From: Sandaracinaceae bacterium
GTDB lineage: Bacteria; Myxococcota_A; Polyangia; Polyangiales; Houyiibacteriaceae
DNA: 64,000 nt
Assembly: GCA_020633075.1 (NCBI GenBank)
Contig: JACKEI010000006.1
Span: 124,001 to 188,000 of the forward strand
Direction of reading: 5' to 3'
The notes under the pieces were generated by a model. That model saw only the letters and a program-made list of their open reading frames with translations. It had not been told where the DNA came from and ran no database searches. The translations under genes were made by a program, and so were the position numbers. Positions 45,131-54,172 of this stretch are shown in pieces. How positions within the stretch are numbered: the stretch's first letter is position 1; each line of letters starts with the position of its first letter.

Positions 45131-46372
45131 ATGTCGACCCACGCTCACCGCCCGCTCGGCCGCTCACGCGGCGTCGCTCGCTCCGCCAGACGCTTCACCG
45201 GACTCGGGGGGCTCGCGGGGCTGCTCGTGGCCAGCCTGCTGGTCTCTTGCGGCGACTCCGGCCCGGCCGAAGAGGTGGTCATCACCACGGAGCTGTATCA
45301 GCGCTGGCGTGACCTGCCGCACCGCATCTCGCGCATCGAGCTGACCTCGAGCCCGCTCACGGAGGGCACCGGGCTGCGAGTCACCGCGCAGAACGACGGC
45401 GGAGCGGCGGGGGTGTTCGATCGTCCCCGCGTGCGCATCGGCGCCGACCGCTGGGCCAGCTCGCACCTGCGGAGCGTGGAGGGGTCCGTGGTGGTGGAGA
45501 TCCCGCCGCACGACCCGACCATGCCCGCGCTGCACGCAGCGAGCGTGACGGCCAGCGTGACGGCGCCGGAGCTGGAGGGGGCCAGCAGCGTGGTGGCCTA
45601 CATCCGCGGCTACCGCATCGACACGAACCTCTACGACACGCCGCCGGACTTCGGGGACCGCATCCCGTACGACCCGGGCTACGGCTACACCACGCAGGGC
45701 GTGGGCATCCAGCTGGGCGAGCCGAGCGTCAGCGGCAGCGAGATCACCTTCGACGTCCGGGCGCGCAACAGCCTGGGGCTGGCCGACCGCCCCGACATGA
45801 ACGAGGCCATGGCGGAGGCGACCACGTGGGTGCGGGTGGACTACGTGGTGGTGGGCGCCTTCGGCCGCTCCAACACGGCGCGGGGCGAGGCGGAGTACAC
45901 GCTGAGCTACGCGACCTTCGGCACCGAGACGGCCCACCCCCACGCCACCCCCGCCGCGCAGGCGGTCAGCGTCGCCGGGGACGCGGGGCTGCCGCAGGGG
46001 CTGCTGGGGCTGACGGGCTTCGACGTGTGGCTGAACGTGCCAGGTCACCAGGACCCCGCGTGCGTGGAGATCCACTCCATGGAGGGCACGGTCGCTGGCC
46101 CCGGGCGGTACCTCACGGAGCTGAGCGTGCGCTTGTGGGATCAGGCCTACGACGCGAGCAGCGGCAGCGCGGACGCCAAGGTGGACATGATGCTCAGCAA
46201 CTCGTCGACCTTCGTAGAGGTAGGCAACCTGTGCCTCGGGCTGCGCGGGGAGGTGGGTCTGCTGCAGTTCGGGGGCAGCGCCACCGTCAGCCCCTTCGTC
46301 ACGGAGACCGTGGAGCTCCCGCTGTCGCGCGGCGAGCCGCACGTGTTCGACGCCCTCTTCGACGCGCTGTGA
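45131..46372 (+). CDS. Hypothetical lipoprotein, beta-rich
   Basis: A 413-residue lipoprotein: basic N-terminus, hydrophobic core GLGGLAGLLVASLLVSC with the lipid Cys near 40, then a short linker. The rest is beta-rich with repeated Gly-bounded strands (SSPLTEGTGLRVTAQNDGG, GIQLGEPSVSGSEITFDVRARNS, RSNTARGEAEYTLSYATFG). No family recognised. ATG 45131 is chosen as the first start before the signal sequence. Convergent with the next lipoprotein gene, 13 bp apart. Confidence 0.7.
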   Translation: MSTHAHRPLGRSRGVARSARRFTGLGGLAGLLVASLLVSCGDSGPAEEVVITTELYQRWRDLPHRISRIELTSSPLTEGTGLRVTAQNDGGAAGVFDRPRVRIGADRWASSHLRSVEGSVVVEIPPHDPTMPALHAASVTASVTAPELEGASSVVAYIRGYRIDTNLYDTPPDFGDRIPYDPGYGYTTQGVGIQLGEPSVSGSEITFDVRARNSLGLADRPDMNEAMAEATTWVRVDYVVVGAFGRSNTARGEAEYTLSYATFGTETAHPHATPAAQAVSVAGDAGLPQGLLGLTGFDVWLNVPGHQDPACVEIHSMEGTVAGPGRYLTELSVRLWDQAYDASSGSADAKVDMMLSNSSTFVEVGNLCLGLRGEVGLLQFGGSATVSPFVTETVELPLSRGEPHVFDALFDAL

Positions 46373-46385
46373 GCCGTGGGCGGGG

Positions 46386-47072
46386 CTACTCGCCGCTCGG
46401 GCAGACGGGGAACACACCGGCCACGTCCACGTACACGTCCACCTCGCCGCGGCCCAGCGCGAAGGCGCCTACGTCGCTGCGCAGGCCGGTCTGAAAGCGC
46501 ACGGTGACCGTGTCGCCGGTGGCGCTGAAGGGGACGACACGCTGCCGCCAGGCCGTGCGCGTGGCGAAGGTGTAGGGCGTCATGATGGCCCCCGTGAGCG
46601 TGAGCGTGAGGTCCGTGCCCTCGCTTGCTGCGGCTGCGGAGAACACCAGCACGTAGCGCTGACCCGGCGTGACGTGGAGGTCGTACTCGAGCGTGGTGTT
46701 GGCCTGCTCACCCGGCACGTCCGCGCGGCGGGGCTTGAGGATGCCGTGTTGGTCGCCGTAGGCCGCCGCGTCGGGAACGAGCGGGAGGTCGAGGTTGCCG
46801 CGCCCCACCAAGAGCTCACCGCGAGGGGAGCGCCAGCCCGGCACGGACGGGTAGCTGTTGTAGGTCATCTGCGCCGGGATGGCCGGCGTCTCGAAGCCGA
46901 TGTTGGGCGTGTCGATGGCGTCACACAGTGAGATGCCGCCCTCGCTCTGGGCCGCCGCCCGCGCCTGGTCCACGGTCTGGCCGGAGTTGTAGTGCACGAC
47001 CACGGAGCAGCCGAGCGCGACGGCAGCGCCAGCCGAGAGCAGGCCGAACTTGAGAGTGGATTTGTGGGCCAT
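46386..47072 (-). CDS. Lipoprotein with carbohydrate-binding-like domain
   Basis: A 228-residue lipoprotein (AHKSTLKFGLLSAGAAVALGC, lipid Cys about 22). The domain NIGFETPAIPAQMTYNSYPSVPGWRSPRGELLVGRGNLDLP followed by YDLHVTPGQRYVLVFSAAAAS...TVTVRFQT resembles the N..FE.P.....VPGW pattern of galactose-binding-like (DUF642-type) modules, which bind sugars. A surface or periplasmic glycan-binding role is inferred. ATG 47072 is used because upstream in-frame sequence has no signal. Confidence 0.62.
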   Translation of the reverse strand: MAHKSTLKFGLLSAGAAVALGCSVVVHYNSGQTVDQARAAAQSEGGISLCDAIDTPNIGFETPAIPAQMTYNSYPSVPGWRSPRGELLVGRGNLDLPLVPDAAAYGDQHGILKPRRADVPGEQANTTLEYDLHVTPGQRYVLVFSAAAASEGTDLTLTLTGAIMTPYTFATRTAWRQRVVPFSATGDTVTVRFQTGLRSDVGAFALGRGEVDVYVDVAGVFPVCPSGE

Positions 47073-47237
47073 GGTGGTTCCTCGGTGCCAGTGTGCGACG
47101 GCTGCGGGCTGTAGGCCAGGAGCGTGCTCGGTGGGGATTGACCGCACAACGCGGCGATGGGCGGGCCTGGCGAGCGCGGCACCGCCAATTCGAAACCATT
47201 TCGCCGCGAGCGGAGCGCACCCGCGCTAGGCTTGGAC

Positions 47238-48062
47238 ATGACCTCGTACCGCAACCGAGGCTCTGGCGACGAAGCCGCGCTGCTCTTCGCGGAGCTGCCC
47301 GCTCCAGCGAGTGGGAACGCAGACGCGCTGGCCGCCTGGGTGCCCGCGCTGCTCGCAATGACCCCGGACGACGCGCGCGTGCTGATTGAAGCGCTCTACT
47401 TCGGCTATGTCCACGGTCGCCTGCGCGAGGCGCTCCTCGGTTGCGACGAAGTCACGACGATCCGAGCGTTCGGCAGGGTGCTGCGTGATCTCCCCGAAGA
47501 GCTGCTGCGTGGATGCGTATACGACGCGATGCACGAGTCTCCGGAGGACGTTCGGCGCTGGACGTGGACACCCGAGTGGTCGCTGTTATCGCAGGACGAA
47601 GACCTGATGGTGATGGAAGACGCGCTCATCCCGGTGCTGTTCGAGGAGGCGGGCGCCGGATGCACGAAGAGCGACTACGTGGCCGGCATTGCGGCGCACC
47701 ACGCGCGCGACCAGGCTCACGGCGCGCTCTTGCGCGGACCTGACGCGTTGGCTGCCACCCTTGCGCGCGCTGGCGAGTGGTCGAAGCTGGCGTTCGACGC
47801 AGGGGCGAGCAAAGAGGCCAGCTACCTCACTCGGCTCGCGGGCTATCGGGTGCCGGAGCAAGTGGGCGTGGAGGAGGTCGCGCAGCGGGTGTTCGATCTG
47901 CGGCGCTGCCACGCGGACCTTCGCAACACCCCGACCGTGCGGACGGTGGGCGACGTGTACGAGGCCCTGCTGGTCGAGAGCCCGTGGCGCCGCACGCTGC
48001 ACGTGGAGCGCGCCACGGGGCGCATGTGGGCGACCGACGAGCGGCCAGCGTCGGCTAGCTGA
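47238..48062 (+). CDS. Hypothetical protein
   Basis: Not recognised. A 274-residue soluble protein without signal or membrane segments. Mostly helical by composition (FAELPAPASGNADALAAWVPALLAMTPDDARVLIEALYFGYVHGRLREALLGCDEV; ALLRGPDALAATLARAGEWSKLAFDAG) with a short beta region at the C-terminus. Flanked by noncoding sequence on both sides (165 bp and 186 bp), and codon third positions look somewhat less GC-biased than neighbouring genes, consistent with acquisition from elsewhere. ATG 47238 is the best start. Confidence 0.55.
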   Translation: MTSYRNRGSGDEAALLFAELPAPASGNADALAAWVPALLAMTPDDARVLIEALYFGYVHGRLREALLGCDEVTTIRAFGRVLRDLPEELLRGCVYDAMHESPEDVRRWTWTPEWSLLSQDEDLMVMEDALIPVLFEEAGAGCTKSDYVAGIAAHHARDQAHGALLRGPDALAATLARAGEWSKLAFDAGASKEASYLTRLAGYRVPEQVGVEEVAQRVFDLRRCHADLRNTPTVRTVGDVYEALLVESPWRRTLHVERATGRMWATDERPASAS

Positions 48063-48093
48063 ACACCGAATGCGGCCCGCCAACGGGGGGCGC

Positions 48094-48248
48094 TACGCCG
48101 TCACACCCTCAGCCAAGACACGAAGAACGAAGTCGAAGCCGCGGTACGCGGGTCGGTAGAGGTCCTCAGCGCCGCGCAGCAGCCAGCGACGCGTGCGACG
48201 CGCAGCATGGGCCCACACGCAGGGCACCGGCAGCGTCCGTGAAGCGAG
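48094..48248 (-). pseudogene. Possible gene remnant (C-terminal fragment)
   Basis: Directly downstream of the membrane-protein stop, the same strand and frame stay open for 51 codons with no start requirement. The last part reads WLLRGAEDLYRPAYRGFDFVLR, ending in TAG at 48094-48096. The R-G-x(n)-R-x-x-Y/R-x-GF.F..R arrangement is reminiscent of the C-terminal end of formylglycine-generating-enzyme-like (SUMF1) domains. It is too short to be sure, and could also be chance open sequence in GC-rich DNA. Confidence 0.25.
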
Positions 48249-49997
48249 TCACGGGGCCGCGCCCGCAGTGGCGCTGCGGTAGGCGGCGGTGTCCGGCCGG
48301 AAGAAGGTCTGCGCCATGCTCGCGCCGAGGCGGTCGAAGGCGCGCGTGGCCATCTCGGCGTAGACCACGCCCGCCGTGCCGCCGGGCACCACCACGGGGC
48401 TGTTGCTGCGCTGGATGCTGAAGTGCTCCGGGGGCTCGACGCTCACGGTGAACGTGTAGGGAACCTCGCCCGGCACCGACATCGTCACGACGAAGTCCAC
48501 CTGGATGCCCACGAAGTCGGCCGGGTCGTGGTCCGAGCTGTAGGTCGCGCCCGACGGCCGGACGTTGTAGGCCACGTGGATGTTGGGCTCTGCGGCGGGA
48601 GCGCCGGCCGCCACGGCGAGCGTCTCGGGCCCGTGCACCCCCCGCAGCTCCAGGATCTCGCCCGGAAACACGGCGCCGAAGCCGGCCTGCAGCGCGCGCG
48701 TCACGGAGCGCTCGCGTTGCTCCGCGTACTGGGGCGCAAAGTGCGGCGCGATGGGCGCGATGGGTCGTCCGTTGAGGCGGTTGGCCGACGCGGCGAGCAC
48801 GCGGTCGACCTCGAGCAGCGCCGCCGAGCCGGGCGGCGCGTAGTGGACGTTGATGGGCGGGGAGCCGTGCGCCTCGAGCCAGGCGATGAGCGCGCTCATC
48901 AGGCGCACCATCTGAGCGTCACCCATGTTCGCTTGCGCGAGGAAGGCCTGCTTCACGCGCTCGAAGTGCACGTGGATGGCGTCGCGCCCGGCCTGCCCGT
49001 AGGCCGTGCCGCCGAACTCCGCCAGGAACTCCCGCAGGGCGGTGACGGTCCCGCGCTGCTGCGCGTGCTCGAGGGCCAAGCGCGGGAGCAGATCCGTCTG
49101 CACGGTGGCGGCGTGGTTGCCGTCGGCGCGGACGTAGTTGGTGGCGTGATAGTACGTGCGGATGGTCCGGAAGGCCGCCTCGTCCGAGAGCTGGTTGCGC
49201 ACGAACCACAGCGGTGCGGCGCTGAGCAGGGCGAGCCCCAGGGAGATCAGCCCCTTGCGGCCGAACACGCTCGGCACGCGGCCCGCTCGTGGTGACCCGC
49301 CCACGTCGCGCGCCGCGCTGGTCGCTGCGGCGGGGTCGTTCCAAGCGGGCGTCATGCGGGCGTCGAAGAACACGTCCAGCGCGTGCAGACGCTCCGCCGA
49401 CCCGGCCTGGGCGGCGGCCACCACCGCCTGCCGTTGGGCGTTGAGGTCACGCAGCTTGGTCTCGGCGAGCGACTTGCCGCGCACCGCGAAGGTGTAGGCC
49501 TTCTTGGGGAAGCGCAGCGTGGTGAGGGAGTTGGTGTACACGCCGTTGGTGTGGTGGTGGACGCACTCCATCTTGCTCATCGCGCCGACGGGATGGATGC
49601 GCAGCACCGGCCCCGTCGCGTCCAACAGGTCCGTCGCGAAGAGGTAGGTCCCCGGCCGGAACGGCAGCGCCCGCAGCAGAAGCGCGCGGCCGATGGCCCC
49701 GAGCACCCCCAGCAGGAAGAAGAACGTGAGCCCCGCGTACGCTGCGATGAACTCCGGCTCCTGGGAGAAGTGCGAGCCACTGCCGAACTCCACCACCAAG
49801 ACCACCAGCAGCGCGAGGCCCGCTACGAGCGCGAGCAGCGCGAAGCCGACGACCCCTCCCTTGCCGAGCGGGTTCTCGTAGATGGGCTGCGGACCCCCGC
49901 GCTTGCCGAGCACGTCCGCCAGCCGGCGGCGCGTGGTCTCGGGGAGCGCGTTGAACGGGATCTCACGCACCGCGGGTGGCTGCGCCGGAGAGTTCAT
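48249..49997 (-). CDS. Hypothetical integral membrane protein
   Basis: Not recognised; about 582 residues. A soluble N-terminal 40 residues is followed by two adjacent transmembrane helices (about 48-70 and 80-108), a cytoplasmic or periplasmic domain with TDLLDATGPVLRIHPVGAMSKMECVHHHTNGVYTNS, a third helix (about 243-262) and a long C-terminal globular part (FRTIRTYYHATNYVRADGNHAATVQTDLLPRLAL...). No catalytic signature seen. The start at ATG 49997 is preferred. Divergent from gltX with 104 bp between. Confidence 0.6.
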   Translation of the reverse strand: MNSPAQPPAVREIPFNALPETTRRRLADVLGKRGGPQPIYENPLGKGGVVGFALLALVAGLALLVVLVVEFGSGSHFSQEPEFIAAYAGLTFFFLLGVLGAIGRALLLRALPFRPGTYLFATDLLDATGPVLRIHPVGAMSKMECVHHHTNGVYTNSLTTLRFPKKAYTFAVRGKSLAETKLRDLNAQRQAVVAAAQAGSAERLHALDVFFDARMTPAWNDPAAATSAARDVGGSPRAGRVPSVFGRKGLISLGLALLSAAPLWFVRNQLSDEAAFRTIRTYYHATNYVRADGNHAATVQTDLLPRLALEHAQQRGTVTALREFLAEFGGTAYGQAGRDAIHVHFERVKQAFLAQANMGDAQMVRLMSALIAWLEAHGSPPINVHYAPPGSAALLEVDRVLAASANRLNGRPIAPIAPHFAPQYAEQRERSVTRALQAGFGAVFPGEILELRGVHGPETLAVAAGAPAAEPNIHVAYNVRPSGATYSSDHDPADFVGIQVDFVVTMSVPGEVPYTFTVSVEPPEHFSIQRSNSPVVVPGGTAGVVYAEMATRAFDRLGASMAQTFFRPDTAAYRSATAGAAP

Positions 49998-50101
49998 GAG
50001 GCCATGGTACGCACACACGGCCCAGATCTGCCGCGCCGTCGGTGGTCAGGGAGAGACACGCTCTCTTGACCGTTTTCCGCGCGGGCAGTAGACGCAGGCG
50101 C

Positions 50102-51562
50102 ATGTCCTCCCCCGTTCGCGTCCGTTTCGCCCCCTCTCCCAGCGGCTACCTGCACATCGGCGGCGTGCGCACCGCGCTCTACAGCTGGCTGTGGGCCCGC
50201 AAGCACGGGGGCACCTTCGTGCTGCGCATCGAGGACACGGACGCGGAGCGCAGCACGCAGGAGAGCGTGGACGTGATCCTCGACTCCATGCGCTGGCTGG
50301 GGCTGGACTGGGACGAGGGACCGGACGTGGGCGGGCCGAACGGGCCCTACCGGCAGTCCGAGCGCTTGGATGTGTACAAGGAGTACGCCGAGAAGCTCAT
50401 CGCGAGCGGGCACGCCTACCGCTGCTACGCCACCAAGGAGGAGATCCAGGCGGCGCGCGACGCGCACGCGGCCACCGGCACCAAGGACGGCTTCGTGTTC
50501 GAGAGCCCGTGGCGGGAGCGCACGGACGGCGACCCGAGCGAGCCTCACTCCGTGCGCTTCAAGACCCCCCGAGAGGGCAGCACCACCTTCGTGGACCAGA
50601 TCCGCGGGCCCATCGAGGTCGCGCACGAGACCATCCAGGACTTCATCCTGCTGCGCAACACGGGCCTGCCGCTCTACAACTTCGGCTGCGTGGTGGACGA
50701 CGTGACCATGGGCATCACGCTCGTGGCGCGCGGCGACGACCACATCATCAACACCACGCCGCAGGTGCTGATCTACGAGGCCCTGGGCGCGCCCGTGCCG
50801 GACTTCGCGCACCTGCCCATGGTGCTGGGTCCCGACGGAAAGCGCTTCAGCAAGCGTCATGGCGCGGTGAGCGTCACGGAGTACCGCGACCTCGGCTACC
50901 TGCCGGACGCGGTGCTGAACTACCTGGCGCGCCTCGGCTGGGGCCACGGCGACCAAGAGGTGTTCACGCGCGCGGAGCTGGTGGAGCACTTCGACTGGGC
51001 TCACTGCGGCAAGCAGGCCGGCAAGTACGACCCCAAGAAGTTCTTGTTCGTGCAGGCCGAGCACCTGCGCATGCAGCCCGACGCCACGCTGGCCGCGCTC
51101 GCGCAGCCCTTCCTGGCCGCGCGCGGGCTGGACGTGGCCGCAGACGACGCGCGCGTGCTGGCCGCCATGCCCTACATCAAGCCGCGCAGCACGCTGATTC
51201 CGGACCTGGCGGAGAACCTGGACTACTTCGTGCGCGACGTGCCCGAGCAGGACGAGAAGGCCGCCAAGAAGTTCCTGAAGCCGGACGCCGCGCCGCACCT
51301 GCGCGCGCTGGCCGAGCTGGCCCAGCAGGCGCAGCCCTTCGACCAGGCGACGCTGGACGCGGCCGTGACGGCCTGGCTCGAGACCGAGGGGCTGGCCATG
51401 AAGAACGTCGCGCAGCCCGCGCGCGTGGCGCTGAGCGGACGCTCCGCGAGCCCGGGCCTGTTCGAGGTCATGGAGGTCCTGGGACGCGAGGTGTCGGTGC
51501 GGCGCCTGCTGGCCGCCGCCGAGCAGGCAGCGCAGGCCGAGAGCGCAGGCGCTGGCGCGTGA
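50102..51562 (+). CDS. gltX: Glutamyl-tRNA synthetase
   Basis: A 486-residue class I synthetase charging tRNA-Glu. The HIGH-like motif GYLHIGGVRTALYSW (16-30), the zinc-free insertion, DDHIINTTPQVLIYEALG and the KMSKS-equivalent KRFSKRHGA (247-255) are intact, followed by the anticodon-binding C-terminal domain (MKNVAQPARVALSGRSASPGLFEVMEVLGRE). RNA- and ATP-binding features are normal. The last bases overlap the next gene (GTGA). Confidence 0.96.
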   Translation: MSSPVRVRFAPSPSGYLHIGGVRTALYSWLWARKHGGTFVLRIEDTDAERSTQESVDVILDSMRWLGLDWDEGPDVGGPNGPYRQSERLDVYKEYAEKLIASGHAYRCYATKEEIQAARDAHAATGTKDGFVFESPWRERTDGDPSEPHSVRFKTPREGSTTFVDQIRGPIEVAHETIQDFILLRNTGLPLYNFGCVVDDVTMGITLVARGDDHIINTTPQVLIYEALGAPVPDFAHLPMVLGPDGKRFSKRHGAVSVTEYRDLGYLPDAVLNYLARLGWGHGDQEVFTRAELVEHFDWAHCGKQAGKYDPKKFLFVQAEHLRMQPDATLAALAQPFLAARGLDVAADDARVLAAMPYIKPRSTLIPDLAENLDYFVRDVPEQDEKAAKKFLKPDAAPHLRALAELAQQAQPFDQATLDAAVTAWLETEGLAMKNVAQPARVALSGRSASPGLFEVMEVLGREVSVRRLLAAAEQAAQAESAGAGA

Positions 51563-52398
51563 AGCTGGCCGAGCTGCACCCCCGCCGCTTCTTCCTCGAG
51601 ACGTGGCAGGACATGGACCGCGAGGCCGCGGAGGAGCGCGCCGCCCGCAAGGAGGCGGGGCTGGGCTTCGACTGGCGCCCGCTGATCGTCCTGCTGGGTA
51701 GCGCGGTGCTGCTCACGCTCATGGAGTACGTCGGCAACCGCTACTGGCTGGACCAGTGGATCACACGAGACCGCCCGCACGAGTGGGTGCGGGAGTGGCG
51801 TCACTCCCCCGACGCCGAGCGCGTCGCCTGGGCCTGGTGGGCCGGCTGGCGGGTGCTCGGCTACTTCTTGCTGCCCATGGTCATCGTGCGCCTGTACGGA
51901 GAGCGCATCCGCGACCAAGGCCTGTCCACCAAGGGGCTGCGCGAGCACCTCTGGCTCTACGTGCTCTGCTACCTGGTGGTGGCCGTGTGCGTCGCGGGCG
52001 TCAGCCGCAGCCCCGAGTTCGTGAACTACTACCCCTTCTACAAGGGCGCGAACCAGAGCTGGGCGGACTTCCTGGGCTGGGAGCTCATGTACGGCGCGCA
52101 GTTCTTCGCGCTGGAGTTCTTCTTCCGCGGCTGGTGGCTGAAGGCTTGTAAGGCGCAGATGGGCAGCCACGCCATCTTCGTGATGACCGTGCCTTATGTG
52201 ATGATCCACTTCGGCAAGCCCATGCTCGAGACCTTCGGCGCGTGCATCGCCGGTGTCGTGCTCGGCACCCTCGCCATGAAGACCCGCTCCATCTGGTCGG
52301 GCTTCTTCGTGCACGTCGCCGTGGCCATCAGCATGGACCTGGCCGCCATGATGAAGACCATCGGCCTGCCCAGCAGCTTCTGGCCCCCTGGCGGCTGA
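51559..52398 (+). CDS. CPBP-family intramembrane protease-like protein
   Basis: A 279-residue membrane protein starting at GTG inside the gltX stop. About six hydrophobic helices. The family (CAAX prenyl protease and bacteriocin-processing, Abi/CPBP) motifs are partly present: LEFFFRG with Glu186 and Arg190 (the usual EExxxR has Leu in place of the first Glu) and MIHFGKP with His217. It is coupled to gltX but the functional link is unknown. Activity is uncertain because of the motif change. Confidence 0.72.
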   Translation: MKLAELHPRRFFLETWQDMDREAAEERAARKEAGLGFDWRPLIVLLGSAVLLTLMEYVGNRYWLDQWITRDRPHEWVREWRHSPDAERVAWAWWAGWRVLGYFLLPMVIVRLYGERIRDQGLSTKGLREHLWLYVLCYLVVAVCVAGVSRSPEFVNYYPFYKGANQSWADFLGWELMYGAQFFALEFFFRGWWLKACKAQMGSHAIFVMTVPYVMIHFGKPMLETFGACIAGVVLGTLAMKTRSIWSGFFVHVAVAISMDLAAMMKTIGLPSSFWPPGG

Positions 52399-52575
52399 GC
52401 CAGGGCGACTGACACCAGGCGGCTGACACCCACGGGGTCGGTCCTTGCGGCGTCCGGCGACCGCGAGCGCGCGGGCCACCCGTCGGGGCGAGCGGGCGGC
52501 AGCAGCAGGGCGCGATGACCTGCCGCCGGCCACATCGCGGGTGAGATTTGGGGGCTGCCTCGGTACACTGCCCGC

Positions 52576-53121
52576 ATGAAGAGCTTCTTGTTCGGTGTCG
52601 CGCTCGTGGTGGGGCTGACGGCGCTCGCGGGGTCCGCGCGGGCGCAGCGCAGCGGCTGGGGCAGCGACGACCCCGTGGTGCCGGGAGTGCGCCTGGGCCT
52701 GGGCCCGCAGTTCGCGGCCAAGCCGAACTCCACGATGTTGACCGGGCAGTTCCTGGTGGCGGCGGACGTGCGTGTGGCCGAGAACCTCGGCTTCGCCGCG
52801 GAGCTGGGCTACAGCGGCGAGCGTCGCGGGCGCCTGGCCGGTCGCCACCTGGTGTTTGGCGGCGCCGTACGCTTTGGCACCTACGTGGGGCTCAGCCCGC
52901 TGCTGCACGGCATGATCGGTCGCACGTACGGCGAGTCGCTGCTCCCGACGGCGCGCAGCGGAGGCCTGCGCGCCGGGGGCCGCTTCGACATCCTGCACGC
53001 GGCCGGGGTGGACATTCAGTACGAGTACCGCTTCATTCAGGGCCGGCCGAACGAGAGCGGCTTCCGCCTGGTGCTCTGGTTCGACGCGCTGATCGGCCTG
53101 AAGATCGTCGGCCTCAACTAG
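52576..53121 (+). CDS. Small secreted outer-membrane-like protein
   Basis: A 181-residue protein with a Sec signal peptide (FLFGVALVVGLTALAGSARAQ, cleavage after about residue 23). The mature part alternates hydrophobic/polar beta strands ending in FDALIGLKIVGLN, with GLGPQFAAKPNSTMLTGQFLVAADVRVAENLGFAAELGYSG, typical of a small outer-membrane beta-barrel. Preceded by 177 bp without genes. No specific function. Confidence 0.62.
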   Translation: MKSFLFGVALVVGLTALAGSARAQRSGWGSDDPVVPGVRLGLGPQFAAKPNSTMLTGQFLVAADVRVAENLGFAAELGYSGERRGRLAGRHLVFGGAVRFGTYVGLSPLLHGMIGRTYGESLLPTARSGGLRAGGRFDILHAAGVDIQYEYRFIQGRPNESGFRLVLWFDALIGLKIVGLN

Positions 53122-53138
53122 CGCGTGCTGTAGACCAC

Positions 53139-54122
53139 TCAGCTGGGCTTGATCAGCCCGATCTCGATGAGTCGCTGCGTGAGGTACGCGTCTGCCGTGA
53201 TGGGCTCGGGGTAGCGGTCGGGGTTGTCCGCGCTCACGCACTCCGGCAGCGTCTTGATCAGGTACTCCGAGTTGGGGTGCAAGAAGAACGGGATGCTGGT
53301 GCGGGCCTGGCTGGCCCAGGGCTCCGGCGGGTTGGTCACGCGGTGCGTGGTGCTGGGCAGCACGTGGTTGGTGAGCCGCTGCAGCATGTCCCCCACGTTC
53401 ATGGCGATCATGCCCTGCTCCGTGCCCAGCGGCAGCCACTCGCCGTCGCGGTTGAGCAGCTCGAGCCCGGGGGCGTCGCTGCACACCAGCAGCGTGATGA
53501 GGTTGATGTCCTCGTGCGCGGCGGCCCGCACACCGGGCGGGCAGGGCTTGGGCAGCGGCGGGTAGTGGATGGGGCGCAGCACGCTGTTGCCGTGGTCCAC
53601 CACATCGTCGAAGAAGCGCTCGGGGAGGCCGAGCCCCAGCGCAATGGCGCGCAAGATGGTCACGCCCAGCTCGTCGAGCGCGGTATAGAGCGCGAGCGTG
53701 GCCTCTTTGAAGCCGGGGACCTCGGCAGGCCAGATGTTCTCGGGCTCGCTGCCGCGCCACGGGCTGTCCTCGCTGAACTCGCGCCCCACGTGCCAGAACT
53801 CCTTCAGGTCCGGGTGCTGCGCGTCCTTGGCGGCCTCCACGCCGAACGCGGTGTAGCCACGCGCGCCACCGCCACCGGGGATGTGGTAGCCCTGCTTCAC
53901 GGCCTCGGGCAGCGCGAAGAAGCGGCGCAGGGCGTCGTAGGCCGGCGCGGTGATGTGCTCGTCCACGCCGTGCCCCACGAAGGTGACGAAGCCGAATTCG
54001 CGCAGGGACGCGCTGAGCTCTCGCACGAACGTAGCGGCGCGCGTGGCGTCACCGTCGCGCAGGGCGCGCACATCGAGGGTGGGTACGTGTCTCACGGTGG
54101 GGCGGTGCTCCTTGACGACCAC
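53139..54122 (-). CDS. 2-oxoglutarate/Fe(II)-dependent oxygenase (IPNS-like)
   Basis: A 327-residue jelly-roll oxygenase. The iron triad His203-x-Asp205...His260 and the 2OG-binding RTS (Arg274 in SQARTSIPFF) are present. The N-terminal DIOX_N region (VPTLDVRALRDGD...FGFVTFVGHGV) matches the isopenicillin N synthase-like superfamily used in secondary metabolism and hormone oxidation. Divergent from the Hsp70 gene with a 50-bp promoter space. Substrate unknown. Confidence 0.88.
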   Translation of the reverse strand: MVVKEHRPTVRHVPTLDVRALRDGDATRAATFVRELSASLREFGFVTFVGHGVDEHITAPAYDALRRFFALPEAVKQGYHIPGGGGARGYTAFGVEAAKDAQHPDLKEFWHVGREFSEDSPWRGSEPENIWPAEVPGFKEATLALYTALDELGVTILRAIALGLGLPERFFDDVVDHGNSVLRPIHYPPLPKPCPPGVRAAAHEDINLITLLVCSDAPGLELLNRDGEWLPLGTEQGMIAMNVGDMLQRLTNHVLPSTTHRVTNPPEPWASQARTSIPFFLHPNSEYLIKTLPECVSADNPDRYPEPITADAYLTQRLIEIGLIKPS

Positions 54123-54172
54123 AGTATCAGAAGCTTGTCCGCGCCGGGCCCAGTCGCCACACTGCGCGCCCG

